Positions 7,720-15,088 of a stretch of DNA of 32,057 nucleotides are shown here, piece by piece (positions within the stretch are counted from its first letter, which is position 1; the number at the start of each line of letters is the position of its first letter). The notes under the pieces were generated by a model that saw only the letters and a program-made list of their open reading frames with translations, was not told the DNA's origin and searched no databases. Source of the DNA: an uncultured Porphyromonadaceae bacterium (GTDB lineage Bacteria; Bacteroidota; Bacteroidia; Bacteroidales; Muribaculaceae); assembly GCA_902470475.1 (NCBI GenBank), contig CABRGT010000015.1:1-32057 (forward strand), in the 5' to 3' direction. The position numbers were made by a program, and so were the translations under genes.

Positions 7720-7765
7720 CAAAATTACTAAATTTTTTCAGGTCGCAAAGAAAAGTCCCTGAAAA
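7720..7765 (-). promoter_or_regulatory. Promoter of the RhuM gene with overlapping inverted repeat
   Basis: On the reverse strand TAATTTTG (7720-7727) is an exact -7 element and TTTG (7746-7749) a -33 element, 18 nt apart, slightly closer than usual. TTTTCAGG (7735-7742) and CCTGAAAA (7758-7765) form a perfect 8-bp inverted repeat flanking the -33 box. It could be an operator or a terminator-like hairpin ending the upstream operon. Confidence 0.5.
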
Positions 7766-7819
7766 CAATTATATAGTTTGGTAAATTCTTCACCTTGAAT
7801 CTGCGGCGCTCTACGGGCG

Positions 7820-8191
7820 TTATTTCATGAAGGCGAAGTAGACGGCCGCCACCAGGCAGGCGAAGGCGGCCAGGTGGTTCCAGTGCAGCGTCTCGCCCTT
7901 GAAGAATACCACCGTGAACAATGTGAACACCACCAGTGTGATGGCCTCCTGCATTACCTTGAGCTGTGTGAGCGAGTACGGGCCGCCGTTGCCGGCATAG
8001 CCTATGCGGTTGGCCGGCACCATGAAGCAGTATTCGGCCAGGGCGATCAGCCACGAGATGACGATCACTATCCACAGCGGCGTGGCGTCGCTGATCACTT
8101 TCATCTGCTGCAGCTTCAGATGTCCGTACCAGGCAAAGGTCATGAACACGTTGGAGACTACAAGCAGGATTATCGTAAGCCACAGAGCCAT
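7820..8191 (-). CDS. DUF486 / DMT-superfamily small membrane protein
   Basis: A 123-residue inner-membrane protein with four hydrophobic helices (about residues 3-18, 40-56, 80-98 and 105-121). Conserved family blocks are SNVFMTFAWYGHLK, AEYCFMVPANRIGY and QLKVMQEAITLVVFTLF. It belongs to the DUF486 branch related to drug/metabolite transporters; no substrate is known to me. Full family length. It is the last gene of the gltX operon, 13 bp after the argC-like stop. Confidence 0.85.
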   Translation of the reverse strand: MALWLTIILLVVSNVFMTFAWYGHLKLQQMKVISDATPLWIVIVISWLIALAEYCFMVPANRIGYAGNGGPYSLTQLKVMQEAITLVVFTLFTVVFFKGETLHWNHLAAFACLVAAVYFAFMK

Positions 8192-8204
8192 GACAGAAGA
8201 TAGT

Positions 8205-9089
8205 TTATGACCGGAAGCCGGTGAGTTCGTGGAGGCCGAAAAGAAGGTTGAGCAGATGCAGGGCCGAGCCCGCGCCAGTGCGCTGGCTGCTGTCGACGGC
8301 AGCCGTTACGGTCAGCGCGGTCCCGTCGGACCTGAGCGACACCACTGCCTTGTAGGTGCCCCTGACCATGGGCGCACATACATCGTGGACGGGATCCTCG
8401 AGGATCACCACGTGGCGGTGATCGTCGTAGAAGTCGTGGTAAAGCCGCGCCACGTCGGCCACGGGCATGCGGCAGTCGACCGTCAGTGTGGCCATGGCCA
8501 CGCCGTCGTTCGTAGTGAAACCCGTTATCCGCATCGGGGCCGCGAAAGAGGTCTGCAAGGCCGTCAGCGCGCGGCGCAGCGGTCCGAGCTGTTCGTCACC
8601 GAGAAGTCCCAGGGCTGTCTCCGCATAGCGGGCATCGGTCTCAGGCAGCAGCATGGCGCCGCTGATCGGGGTGGTCAGCATCAGGTTGCGGGCCAGCGGC
8701 ATCAGGGCCAGCGAGCCTATGATTTCAGTCAGCGCCGGGACTGCGGCCACGCGGGCGCCGCGGACCAGCGCCTTGCGGTTGAGTTCGGCCAGGCCGCTCT
8801 CGATCTCGGCGGCCGCGCCGTCGGCGGCTCCGTACACTATGGCTTTCACTTCGGGATGCGAGTCGATCTCAGGCGTCCACGGCCCGATGTACAGGTCGAT
8901 GGCGTCGAAATCGCCTTCCTCGGCGAATTTGCCGTCGTACTCGCCGGTCAGTTCCGGATACAGATAGCTGACGACAGCCTGTCGTCCGGCGTTGGTGATC
9001 CACACTATTTCGACATCAGGATGCGATTTCAGATATCTTACAAGGCCGACGAAGTCGGGAACCTTGGCCGAAAGACCGGTTTTGATCAT
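8205..9089 (-). CDS. Degenerate ArgC-like protein (probable pseudo-enzyme)
   Basis: A 294-residue protein that resembles N-acetyl-gamma-glutamyl-phosphate reductase (ArgC) along its length, for example ELNRKAL near 102-108, ALMPLARNLMLTTPIS at 128-143 and HLLNLLFGLHELTGF at the C-terminus. The catalytic features are missing. The glycine-rich NADP loop at the N-terminus is replaced by GLSAKVPDFVG. The NPGC active-site motif aligns with AVPA, so Ala119 stands where the nucleophilic cysteine should be. The catalytic histidine before LPEI-type sequence is a glutamine near 167. The frame is intact with neighbour-like codon usage, so it appears to be a maintained protein with another role. It lies 11 bp after waaA. 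The ArgC relationship is recalled from family knowledge and was not computed. Confidence 0.72.
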   Translation of the reverse strand: MIKTGLSAKVPDFVGLVRYLKSHPDVEIVWITNAGRQAVVSYLYPELTGEYDGKFAEEGDFDAIDLYIGPWTPEIDSHPEVKAIVYGAADGAAAEIESGLAELNRKALVRGARVAAVPALTEIIGSLALMPLARNLMLTTPISGAMLLPETDARYAETALGLLGDEQLGPLRRALTALQTSFAAPMRITGFTTNDGVAMATLTVDCRMPVADVARLYHDFYDDHRHVVILEDPVHDVCAPMVRGTYKAVVSLRSDGTALTVTAAVDSSQRTGAGSALHLLNLLFGLHELTGFRS

Positions 9090-9100
9090 ACAGAGGAGTT

Positions 9101-10351
9101 TTAGCGGGTGAATATATCGTTGAAAATAATGTCGGTGGCTCCGATGCTGCGCGCTATGTAGCCTGCGGCTGCCTCGCCTGCGGCCTCGCGTGCGGCCGGA
9201 TCGTCGAGCAGTCTGTCCATGACGGTATCGAATCCGGCTTTGTCGGCCACGGAGAAGGCTCCTCCCGTGGCGATCAGGTCAAAGGCCTCGCGGAATTTCT
9301 GATATTTCGGGCCGAAGACCACCGGCACGCCGTAGACGGCCGCCTCGTTGATGTTGTGGATGCCGGTGCCGAAGCCGCCTCCTACGTAGGCCGTGTCGGC
9401 CACGGAGTAGAGGCTGCTCAGCAGCCCGAACGAGTCGATGACCAGGGCGCGGCAGCCCGCGGGGAGCGGTTCGTCGGCGCGGAGCGACGACAGGCTGCGC
9501 GCGTCGGATCCCAGCCGCTCCAGCAACCGTGCTATGCGCGGACGGTCGAATTCGTGAGGTGCCAGGATCAGTCGTGTCTGCTTATATTTTTTGAACCAGG
9601 GTATTATCAGGTCCTCGTCGGGCGGCCAGGTACTGCCGCACACGAGCGTGAACGGCTGATTCTCGGCCAATTCCGTGACGGCCGCCGGCAGAGGCTTGTG
9701 GGTGTTCATGATGTCGGTGACACGGTCGAAGCGGGTGTCGCCCGCCACGGAGACGCGGTCTATGCCGATGCCGGCCAGCAGCCGGCGTGAAGCCTCATCC
9801 TGCACGTAGAGGTGGTCGAAGCATCCAAGCATCCGGCGCCACATGCCGCCCGCCGGGCGGAAGAACCGCTGCCCGGGCCGGAAGATGGCCGAGATAATGT
9901 ATGTCGGTATGTCGCGGCGGCGGAGCTCCCACAGGTAGTTGCCCCAGAATTCGTACTTTATGAAGAAAGCCTTGTGCGGGGCGGCCGCGTCGAGGAAGGC
10001 GCGGACATTCGACGGAGTGTCCAGCGGCAGGTACACTACCGCATCGGCTCCGGCGTAGTCGCGGCGCACCCGGTAGCCCGAGGGCGAGAAGAAGCTGAGC
10101 AGGATCTTCAGCTGCGGCTGCTCGCGGCGAAGGCGTTCGATCATCGGGCGCCCCTGCTCGAACTCGCCCAGCGATGCGGCGTGAAACCACACGTCGAAGC
10201 CGTCGGGCGCCTTCTCGCGCCGGATCTCTCCGAGCGTGTCGAGCGTCAGCCGCTGTCCGCGAAGCATCTCGCTGATCTTGGCCGAACGCTTCGAAGCCAG
10301 CTTCAGAACGCCCCCGAACAGTGCTATGCCTGCGTTATACAGCGGGTTCAT
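9101..10351 (-). CDS. waaA: 3-deoxy-D-manno-octulosonic acid (Kdo) transferase
   Basis: WaaA/KdtA adds Kdo from CMP-Kdo to lipid A precursor on the inner face of the inner membrane. The protein is 416 residues long, as usual. An N-terminal hydrophobic helix (about 5-18) anchors it. The catalytic glutamate is Glu63 in HAASLGEFEQG. Further family blocks are LLSFFSPSGYRVRR, KYEFWGNYLWEL, AGDTRFDRV and, in the CMP-Kdo binding half, VCGSTWPPDED and AYVGGGFGTGIHNINEAAVYG. Its ATG lies inside the 3' end of gltX in another frame (17-bp overlap), implying coupled translation. Confidence 0.96.
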   Translation of the reverse strand: MNPLYNAGIALFGGVLKLASKRSAKISEMLRGQRLTLDTLGEIRREKAPDGFDVWFHAASLGEFEQGRPMIERLRREQPQLKILLSFFSPSGYRVRRDYAGADAVVYLPLDTPSNVRAFLDAAAPHKAFFIKYEFWGNYLWELRRRDIPTYIISAIFRPGQRFFRPAGGMWRRMLGCFDHLYVQDEASRRLLAGIGIDRVSVAGDTRFDRVTDIMNTHKPLPAAVTELAENQPFTLVCGSTWPPDEDLIIPWFKKYKQTRLILAPHEFDRPRIARLLERLGSDARSLSSLRADEPLPAGCRALVIDSFGLLSSLYSVADTAYVGGGFGTGIHNINEAAVYGVPVVFGPKYQKFREAFDLIATGGAFSVADKAGFDTVMDRLLDDPAAREAAGEAAAGYIARSIGATDIIFNDIFTR

Positions 10352-11876
10352 CTATATGGATACGGTCGATGGCCGCCTGCAGACGGCGTACGGTCTCGTC
10401 GCGGCCGAGTATCTCTGTGATTTCAAACATGTGGGGTCCCTTGCATTCGCCTACGACTGCAAGGCGGAAAGCGTTCATCACATTGCCCATGTGCAGATTC
10501 TCGCTCTTGATCCAGTCCATAACTACGGGCTCGGCCGTCGAGGCCTTGAAGTCGGGAAGGGCCTGCAGAATCTCGATCAGACGGGTCATCAGGGCCGGTG
10601 TCTCGGCCGACCATCGCTTGCGGATATCCTTGGGATTGTATGTCTCGGGAGCGCGGAAGTAGAAACCGGCCTGCTCCGTGAAGTCTTTGACGAAGTTGGC
10701 GCGGCCCTTGACTGTGGCGAGCGCGGCCTGTATGTATTCGTCGCTGAAGCTGTCCATGTCGACACCCTCGGCGGCCATCACGGGCTTGAACAGACGGGCC
10801 AGCTCAGCCTCGGGAGTGCTCTCGATGTAGACGTGGTTGAACCACTTGCCCTTCTCGTAGGCGAATTTGGCTCCGGAACGCGAGCAGTGGGCGAACGAGA
10901 ACTTGTCGATAAGTTCCTGCATCGACATCACTTCGGTGTCGTCGCCCGGATTCCAGCCCAGCAGGGCAAGGAAGTTGACCACGGCCTGGGGCAGATAGCC
11001 GCTCTCGCGGTAGCCCGACGAGATCTCGCCGCTCTTCGGGTCGTGCCACTCGAGCGGGAACACGGGGAAGCCGAGGCGGTCGCCGTCGCGCTTCGACAGC
11101 TTGCCCTTGCCGTCGGGCTTGAGCAGCAGCGGCAGATGCACGAACTCGGGCGCAGTGTCCTGCCAGCCGAAAGCCTCGTAGAGCAGCACGTGGAGCGGTG
11201 CCGACGGCAGCCACTCCTCGCCGCGGATCACGTGCGACACTGCCATCAGGTGGTCGTCGACGATATTGGCCAGGTGGTAGGTGGGCAGGTCGTCCGAGCT
11301 TTTGTACAGTACCTTGTCGTCGAGAATGTCGCTCTTGATGGTGACTCGCCCGCGCAGCAGGTCGTCGACCACCACGTCGCGGCCCGGCTCTACCTTGAAG
11401 CGCACCACGTAGGGTGTGCCTTCGGCGATGAGGCGGTCAACCTCTTCGGCAGGCATGGTCAGTGAATTGCGCATCATCGTGCGGGTCGATGCGTCATACT
11501 GGAAATTGGGGATTTCGGCGCGCTTGGCCTCGAGTTCCTCGGGAGTGTCGAAGGCTATGTAGGCGCGGCCGCGGTCCAGAAGCATCTTCACGTGCTCGCG
11601 GTAGATGTCGCGGCGCTCGCTCTGCTTGTAAGGGCCGAACGGACCGCCCTCGCGGACGCCCTCGTCGATCTCTATGCCCAGCCAGCGCAGGGCCTCGTTG
11701 ATATAATCCTCGGCTCCGGGCACGAAACGCCGCGAGTCTGTATCCTCTATGCGTAATATCATTGTGCCGCCGTGCTGGCGTGCGAAAAGGTAGTTGTAAA
11801 GTGCCGTGCGCACTCCTCCTATATGCAGCGGTCCCGTCGGCGACGGGGCGAATCTGACTCTGACGGGTCGTGACAT
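10335..11876 (-). CDS. gltX: Glutamate--tRNA ligase
   Basis: A 513-residue class I aminoacyl-tRNA synthetase that charges tRNA-Glu in the cytoplasm. The HIGH-type motif is at residues 18-21 (FAPSPTGPLHIGG) and the KMSKS-type motif near residue 260 (GKLSKRDG). The family block YLFARQHGGTMILRIEDTD is present, and the C-terminal anticodon-binding region is complete. It is the first gene of an operon with waaA, the argC-like gene and the DUF486 gene, all separated by 13 bp or less. A full promoter lies just upstream. Confidence 0.97.
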   Translation of the reverse strand: MSRPVRVRFAPSPTGPLHIGGVRTALYNYLFARQHGGTMILRIEDTDSRRFVPGAEDYINEALRWLGIEIDEGVREGGPFGPYKQSERRDIYREHVKMLLDRGRAYIAFDTPEELEAKRAEIPNFQYDASTRTMMRNSLTMPAEEVDRLIAEGTPYVVRFKVEPGRDVVVDDLLRGRVTIKSDILDDKVLYKSSDDLPTYHLANIVDDHLMAVSHVIRGEEWLPSAPLHVLLYEAFGWQDTAPEFVHLPLLLKPDGKGKLSKRDGDRLGFPVFPLEWHDPKSGEISSGYRESGYLPQAVVNFLALLGWNPGDDTEVMSMQELIDKFSFAHCSRSGAKFAYEKGKWFNHVYIESTPEAELARLFKPVMAAEGVDMDSFSDEYIQAALATVKGRANFVKDFTEQAGFYFRAPETYNPKDIRKRWSAETPALMTRLIEILQALPDFKASTAEPVVMDWIKSENLHMGNVMNAFRLAVVGECKGPHMFEITEILGRDETVRRLQAAIDRIHIDEPAV

Positions 11877-11912
11877 CTTATAATCTCTTTTTTATGTCGT
11901 TGATTTTCGCGG

Positions 11913-11944
11913 CAAAATTACAAAAAAATATCCACGCGGCCAAA
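11913..11944 (-). promoter_or_regulatory. Promoter of the gltX operon
   Basis: The reverse strand carries TTTG (11941-11944) and TAATTTTG (11913-11920) with an exact 20-nt spacer, a textbook Bacteroidetes promoter 37 bp before the gltX ATG. Confidence 0.8.
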
Positions 11945-12031
11945 TCCATCAAACATCGCGCGCCGGCCGCGGGAAGGAATCGGAAAAATGAGGCGGATGA
12001 ACAATCGGCGGGAATGGAACGTTATCTGAGT

Positions 12032-12063
12032 GATGGAAAATCCATCGGACAATCATATGTTTA
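12032..12063 (+). promoter_or_regulatory. Palindromic operator candidate and weak promoter before cupin-hcp
   Basis: GATGGA, AAA, TCCATC (12032-12046) is a perfect 6+6 inverted repeat with a 3-nt centre, about 40 bp before the cupin ATG. TATGTTTA (12056-12063) resembles a -7 element with one mismatch. The palindrome would overlap the -33 position, as a regulator site might. Linking it to the Crp/Fnr gene at 14484 is inference. Confidence 0.4.
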
Positions 12064-12084
12064 ATCGATATAAATGTAATAGTT

Positions 12085-12420
12085 ATGTTGGAAACTGAAT
12101 ATAAGTTCGGCGAGGTTCATGTCCTCGCTCCACAGGTAGAGGCCGCGGCCGACAAGGTACAGTTCAAGAATGTCTTCGGAAATACGAACGGCGGTGTATC
12201 GCTGCTGGCTTTCAAGGCCGGGCAGATGCTCACCGAGCATCTCGCTCCGGCCGAGGTGATGGTCTATGTGATCGAAGGCGAGGTCGAGTTCACCATGATC
12301 GACAGCCCGCACTCGCTGCGCAAGGGCGAGTTCATGCTTATGGGCGAAGGTGTGCCCCACAGTGTGCTCGCCAAGGCCGACTCCAAGGTCATGCTCGTGA
12401 AGGTGAAGTCCGACAAATGA
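12085..12420 (+). CDS. Small single-domain cupin protein
   Basis: A 111-residue single cupin beta-barrel. Motif 1 is recognisable as GQMLTEHLAPAEVMVYVIEGEVEF and motif 2 as GEFMLMGEGVPHSVLA. Of the usual metal ligands one motif-1 histidine and the motif-2 histidine are kept, but the second histidine of HxH is alanine, so metal binding may be altered or lost. It sits 49 bp before hcp on the same strand, so a role beside nitrosative-stress metabolism is plausible. Substrate unknown. No signal peptide, hence cytoplasmic. Confidence 0.82.
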   Translation: MLETEYKFGEVHVLAPQVEAAADKVQFKNVFGNTNGGVSLLAFKAGQMLTEHLAPAEVMVYVIEGEVEFTMIDSPHSLRKGEFMLMGEGVPHSVLAKADSKVMLVKVKSDK

Positions 12421-12469
12421 CGCCGTCCTCCCAGATAGCCTGAATTCAAGTATCCGAAATACAAGTATT

Positions 12470-14128
12470 ATGGAGAACAGACCTGAAATGTTCTGCTACC
12501 AGTGCCAGGAGACGGCACGTGGCAAAGGCTGCGAGCGCATAGGAGTATGCGGAAAACATTCCGAGACATCGGCGCGGATGGATCTGCTTCTTTACGCCGT
12601 CCGCGGAGTGTCGGCCATCAACCGTGAGCTCCGCAGGCACGGGCAGCCCTCGCGCGAGGCGAGTCACGAGGTGATGGACGCTCTGTTCACTACCATCACC
12701 AATGTCAACTTCGACAACGACTCGCTCGACGATTTTATCCGCCGGGCTTTCGAAGTCAAGAAAGATCTGCTCGACAAGGCCGTGGCTGCCGGAATCACTC
12801 TGCCCGACCTTCCGCAGATCGGATTCACGGCCACACCCGACGAAGCTGAAAAGTACGAAGCCGTGACCGGGGTGCTCGCCGAGACCGATCCCGACCGCCG
12901 GGGGCTGAAACAGCTCGCCATCTACGGATGCAAGGGCATGGCCGCCTATGCGCGCCATGCGGCCAACCTCGGCTATGAGGACGACGAGGTATATGCCGTC
13001 ATCGAAAACGCCATGGCCGAGACGGCCCGCGACGACATCGGTGTCGACGAGTTGCTGAAGCTCGTGCTGGATGTCGGTGCAGGAGGCGTAAGCGTGATGG
13101 CTCTTCTCGACCGCGCCAACACGGAATCGTACGGCAATCCGGAGATCACGAAAGTCGATATCGGTGTGCGCGACCGTCCCGGCATCCTGATCAGCGGCCA
13201 CGACCTGCGCGACCTCGAGGAGCTGCTCGAACAGACCGCCGGCAAGGGCGTCGACGTGTACACGCACTCGGAGATGCTTCCGGGGCAGTACTATCCGGCT
13301 TTCAGGAAATATCCGCACTTCGCCGGCAACTACGGCAATGCCTGGTGGAAGCAGACCGACGAGTTCGAGACGTTCAACGGTGTGTTCCTGTTCACCTCTA
13401 ACTGCATCGTGCCTCCCCGCCGCAACTGCACCTATCTCGACCGTGTCTATACGACAGGAGTGGTCGGCATGCCCGGCACACACCACATCGAGGCCGGTCC
13501 CGACGGTAAGAAGGATTTCTCGGAACTGATCGCCCGCGCACTGCAGTGTCCGCCTCCGACGGAAATCGAGCACGGCGAGATCGTAGGCGGGTTCGCGCAC
13601 CATCAGGTGCTGGAACTTGCGCCGAAGATCATCGACCTGATCAACCGCGGCAAGATCCGCAAGTTCGTCGTCATGGCCGGCTGCGACGGCCGCTTTCCGT
13701 CGCGTGCCTATTACACTCAGTTTGCCGAGGCGCTTCCCGCCGACTGCGTGATCCTTACGGCAGGCTGCGCCAAGTATCGCTACAACAAGCTGCCTCTGGG
13801 CGACATCGAAGGTGTGCCGCGTGTGCTCGACGCCGGACAGTGCAACGACTCCTATTCGCTCGTGCGCATAGCTCTGGCACTGAAGGATGCTCTCAAGGTC
13901 GACAGTATCAATGATCTGCCGATCGTCTACAATATAGCGTGGTACGAGCAGAAAGCCGTGATCGTGCTGCTGGCGCTTCTGTCGCTCGGCGTGCAGAACA
14001 TCCACACCGGTCCCACGCTCCCGGCATTCTTTACTCCCGACATACTGAAAGTGCTGCAGGACAAATTCCACATCGGCACTATCTCGACCGTGGAGAACGA
14101 TATAGCGACTCTGATCAATAACAAATAA
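12470..14128 (+). CDS. hcp: Hybrid-cluster protein (hydroxylamine / NO reductase)
   Basis: A 552-residue hybrid-cluster (prismane) protein. The family reduces hydroxylamine in vitro and NO to N2O in vivo, protecting anaerobes from nitrosative stress. The N-terminal cysteines C9, C12, C21 and C27 (Cx2Cx8Cx5C) are the pattern that carries a [4Fe-4S] cluster in anaerobes. Hybrid-cluster ligands are visible downstream: THSEMLPGQYYP, FTSNCIVPP, VMAGCDGRFPSR, LTAGCAKYRYN and DAGQCNDSYS. Full length with all motifs present. It lies between a cupin gene and a rubredoxin gene 14 bp downstream; the rubredoxin is a plausible electron donor. Confidence 0.97.
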   Translation: MENRPEMFCYQCQETARGKGCERIGVCGKHSETSARMDLLLYAVRGVSAINRELRRHGQPSREASHEVMDALFTTITNVNFDNDSLDDFIRRAFEVKKDLLDKAVAAGITLPDLPQIGFTATPDEAEKYEAVTGVLAETDPDRRGLKQLAIYGCKGMAAYARHAANLGYEDDEVYAVIENAMAETARDDIGVDELLKLVLDVGAGGVSVMALLDRANTESYGNPEITKVDIGVRDRPGILISGHDLRDLEELLEQTAGKGVDVYTHSEMLPGQYYPAFRKYPHFAGNYGNAWWKQTDEFETFNGVFLFTSNCIVPPRRNCTYLDRVYTTGVVGMPGTHHIEAGPDGKKDFSELIARALQCPPPTEIEHGEIVGGFAHHQVLELAPKIIDLINRGKIRKFVVMAGCDGRFPSRAYYTQFAEALPADCVILTAGCAKYRYNKLPLGDIEGVPRVLDAGQCNDSYSLVRIALALKDALKVDSINDLPIVYNIAWYEQKAVIVLLALLSLGVQNIHTGPTLPAFFTPDILKVLQDKFHIGTISTVENDIATLINNK

Positions 14129-14142
14129 ATCCCACTGAGACT

Positions 14143-14304
14143 ATGGAAAAATATGTATGTGAAGTATGCGACTGGGTATATGACCCGGCGGTAGGCGATC
14201 CCGACGGCGGCATCGCTCCCGGAACAGCGTTCGCCGATCTGCCCGACGACTGGGTATGTCCCGTCTGCGGCGTAGGCAAGGATCAGTTCAAGCCGGTAGA
14301 ATAA
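14143..14304 (+). CDS. Rubredoxin
   Basis: A 53-residue rubredoxin (MEKYVCEVCDWVYDPAVGDP at the N-terminus). Iron is held by C6, C9, C39 and C42, in two CxxC motifs (CEVC and CPVC), with the conserved aromatic residues W11, Y13 and W37 and the PDDW stretch in place. It carries single electrons in the cytoplasm. Being 14 bp after hcp and on the same strand, it probably serves Hcp or another stress reductase. A strong hairpin follows 20 bp after its stop. Confidence 0.96.
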   Translation: MEKYVCEVCDWVYDPAVGDPDGGIAPGTAFADLPDDWVCPVCGVGKDQFKPVE

Positions 14305-14324
14305 GACTGTCCGGCGGACCATAT

Positions 14325-14360
14325 GCAGGGCTGCGGCGCATCGTGATGCCGCAGCCCTGC
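14325..14360 (+). terminator. Strong hairpin terminator after rubredoxin
   Basis: The arms 14325-14337 and 14348-14360 are perfectly complementary over 13 bp (starting GCAGGGCTGC) around a 10-nt loop. There is no T-tract, which is not rare in this phylum. It closes the cupin-hcp-rubredoxin unit. Confidence 0.65.
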
Positions 14361-14403
14361 CTGTGCATGACGGCTTCCATGTGCCTTCGTCCGACGGTTG
14401 CTG

Positions 14404-14434
14404 TTGGCTGATTCGCGAATTTTTAGTAAATTTG
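14404..14434 (+). promoter_or_regulatory. Promoter of the Crp/Fnr gene with internal palindrome
   Basis: TTG (14404-14406) and TAAATTTG (14427-14434) are -33 and -7 elements with a 20-nt spacer. The spacer contains ATTCGCGAAT (14411-14420), a perfect 10-bp palindrome well placed for repression, perhaps autoregulation. Confidence 0.65.
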
Positions 14435-14483
14435 CAGGGTCATAACAATATAAATATCCGGACATGTCAGTCTGCCTGTAAGT

Positions 14484-15047
14484 ATGCCGTCGCAGTTCAA
14501 TTCGTATATCGACAATATCGACACGGACTTCTGGCGCCGCCTGTGCGTCAGGGAGGGTGAGCTGCGCCATTATGAGAAAGGCGAAGAGTTCATCACCGCC
14601 GGGACGGTCGGACGCTACATAGGCTATGTCGCGACGGGCGCTCTGAAATATGAGTGCTACTCGCCGGACGGCACGCCTCACGTGATCGGCCTGGAGTTTG
14701 CCGGACAGTTTGTCTGCGATTTCCCGGGTTCGCTTTACGGGCATAAATCGCGGTGCTCGATCATCGCCACGACTCCGTGCGACATATATTGCCTGCCGTC
14801 GGCGTGGGTGGCGGATCAGGTGCAGTCGGATGCACACATGCGTGAGATGGCCGACAATGCCACACGCGAGATATTCGCCACGGTCTATGACCGCCTGGTG
14901 GATCTTTACTCGAAATCGCCGCAGCAGCGCTACGAAGAGCTTATCAGCCACGATCCCAATCTGTTCTCGCTGTTCACTCTCCGAGATATCGCCTCGCTGC
15001 TTAACATCACGCCGACCCATCTGAGCCGCCTCCGCAGAAATTCATAA
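14484..15047 (+). CDS. Crp/Fnr-family transcriptional regulator
   Basis: A 187-residue regulator with an N-terminal cyclic-nucleotide-binding-like beta-roll (about residues 20-115; GRYIGYVATGALKYECYSPDG) and a C-terminal helix-turn-helix (LFTLRDIASLLNITPTHLSRLRR). There is no N-terminal cysteine cluster as in oxygen-sensing Fnr; the few cysteines are scattered. The protein ends directly after the recognition helix, as in the short Bacteroidetes branch. Its position after hcp-rubredoxin suggests control of nitrosative stress genes, comparable to HcpR-type regulators, but the ligand cannot be read from sequence. Confidence 0.88.
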   Translation: MPSQFNSYIDNIDTDFWRRLCVREGELRHYEKGEEFITAGTVGRYIGYVATGALKYECYSPDGTPHVIGLEFAGQFVCDFPGSLYGHKSRCSIIATTPCDIYCLPSAWVADQVQSDAHMREMADNATREIFATVYDRLVDLYSKSPQQRYEELISHDPNLFSLFTLRDIASLLNITPTHLSRLRRNS

Positions 15048-15052
15048 CTTTG
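15045..15052 (+). promoter_or_regulatory. -7 promoter element of the beta-lactamase gene
   Basis: TAACTTTG overlaps the stop codon of the regulator gene and lies 36 bp before the lactamase ATG. No clear -33 element is seen. It also argues against an in-frame TTG start at 15050. Confidence 0.5.
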
Positions 15053-15088
15053 CCGGGCGTAAGGTTTTTTACAGATACAGTATTGAAT

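Noticed and set aside
12446..14071. Long open frame antisense to hcp (541 codons)
   Set aside because: hcp on the other strand has complete motifs. The antisense frame is a high-GC artefact rich in His/Val/Arg without domains.
14411..14420. ATTCGCGAAT as an Fnr or Fur box
   Set aside because: It does not match the Fnr consensus TTGAT-N4-ATCAA or a Fur-type site; kept only as a generic palindrome.
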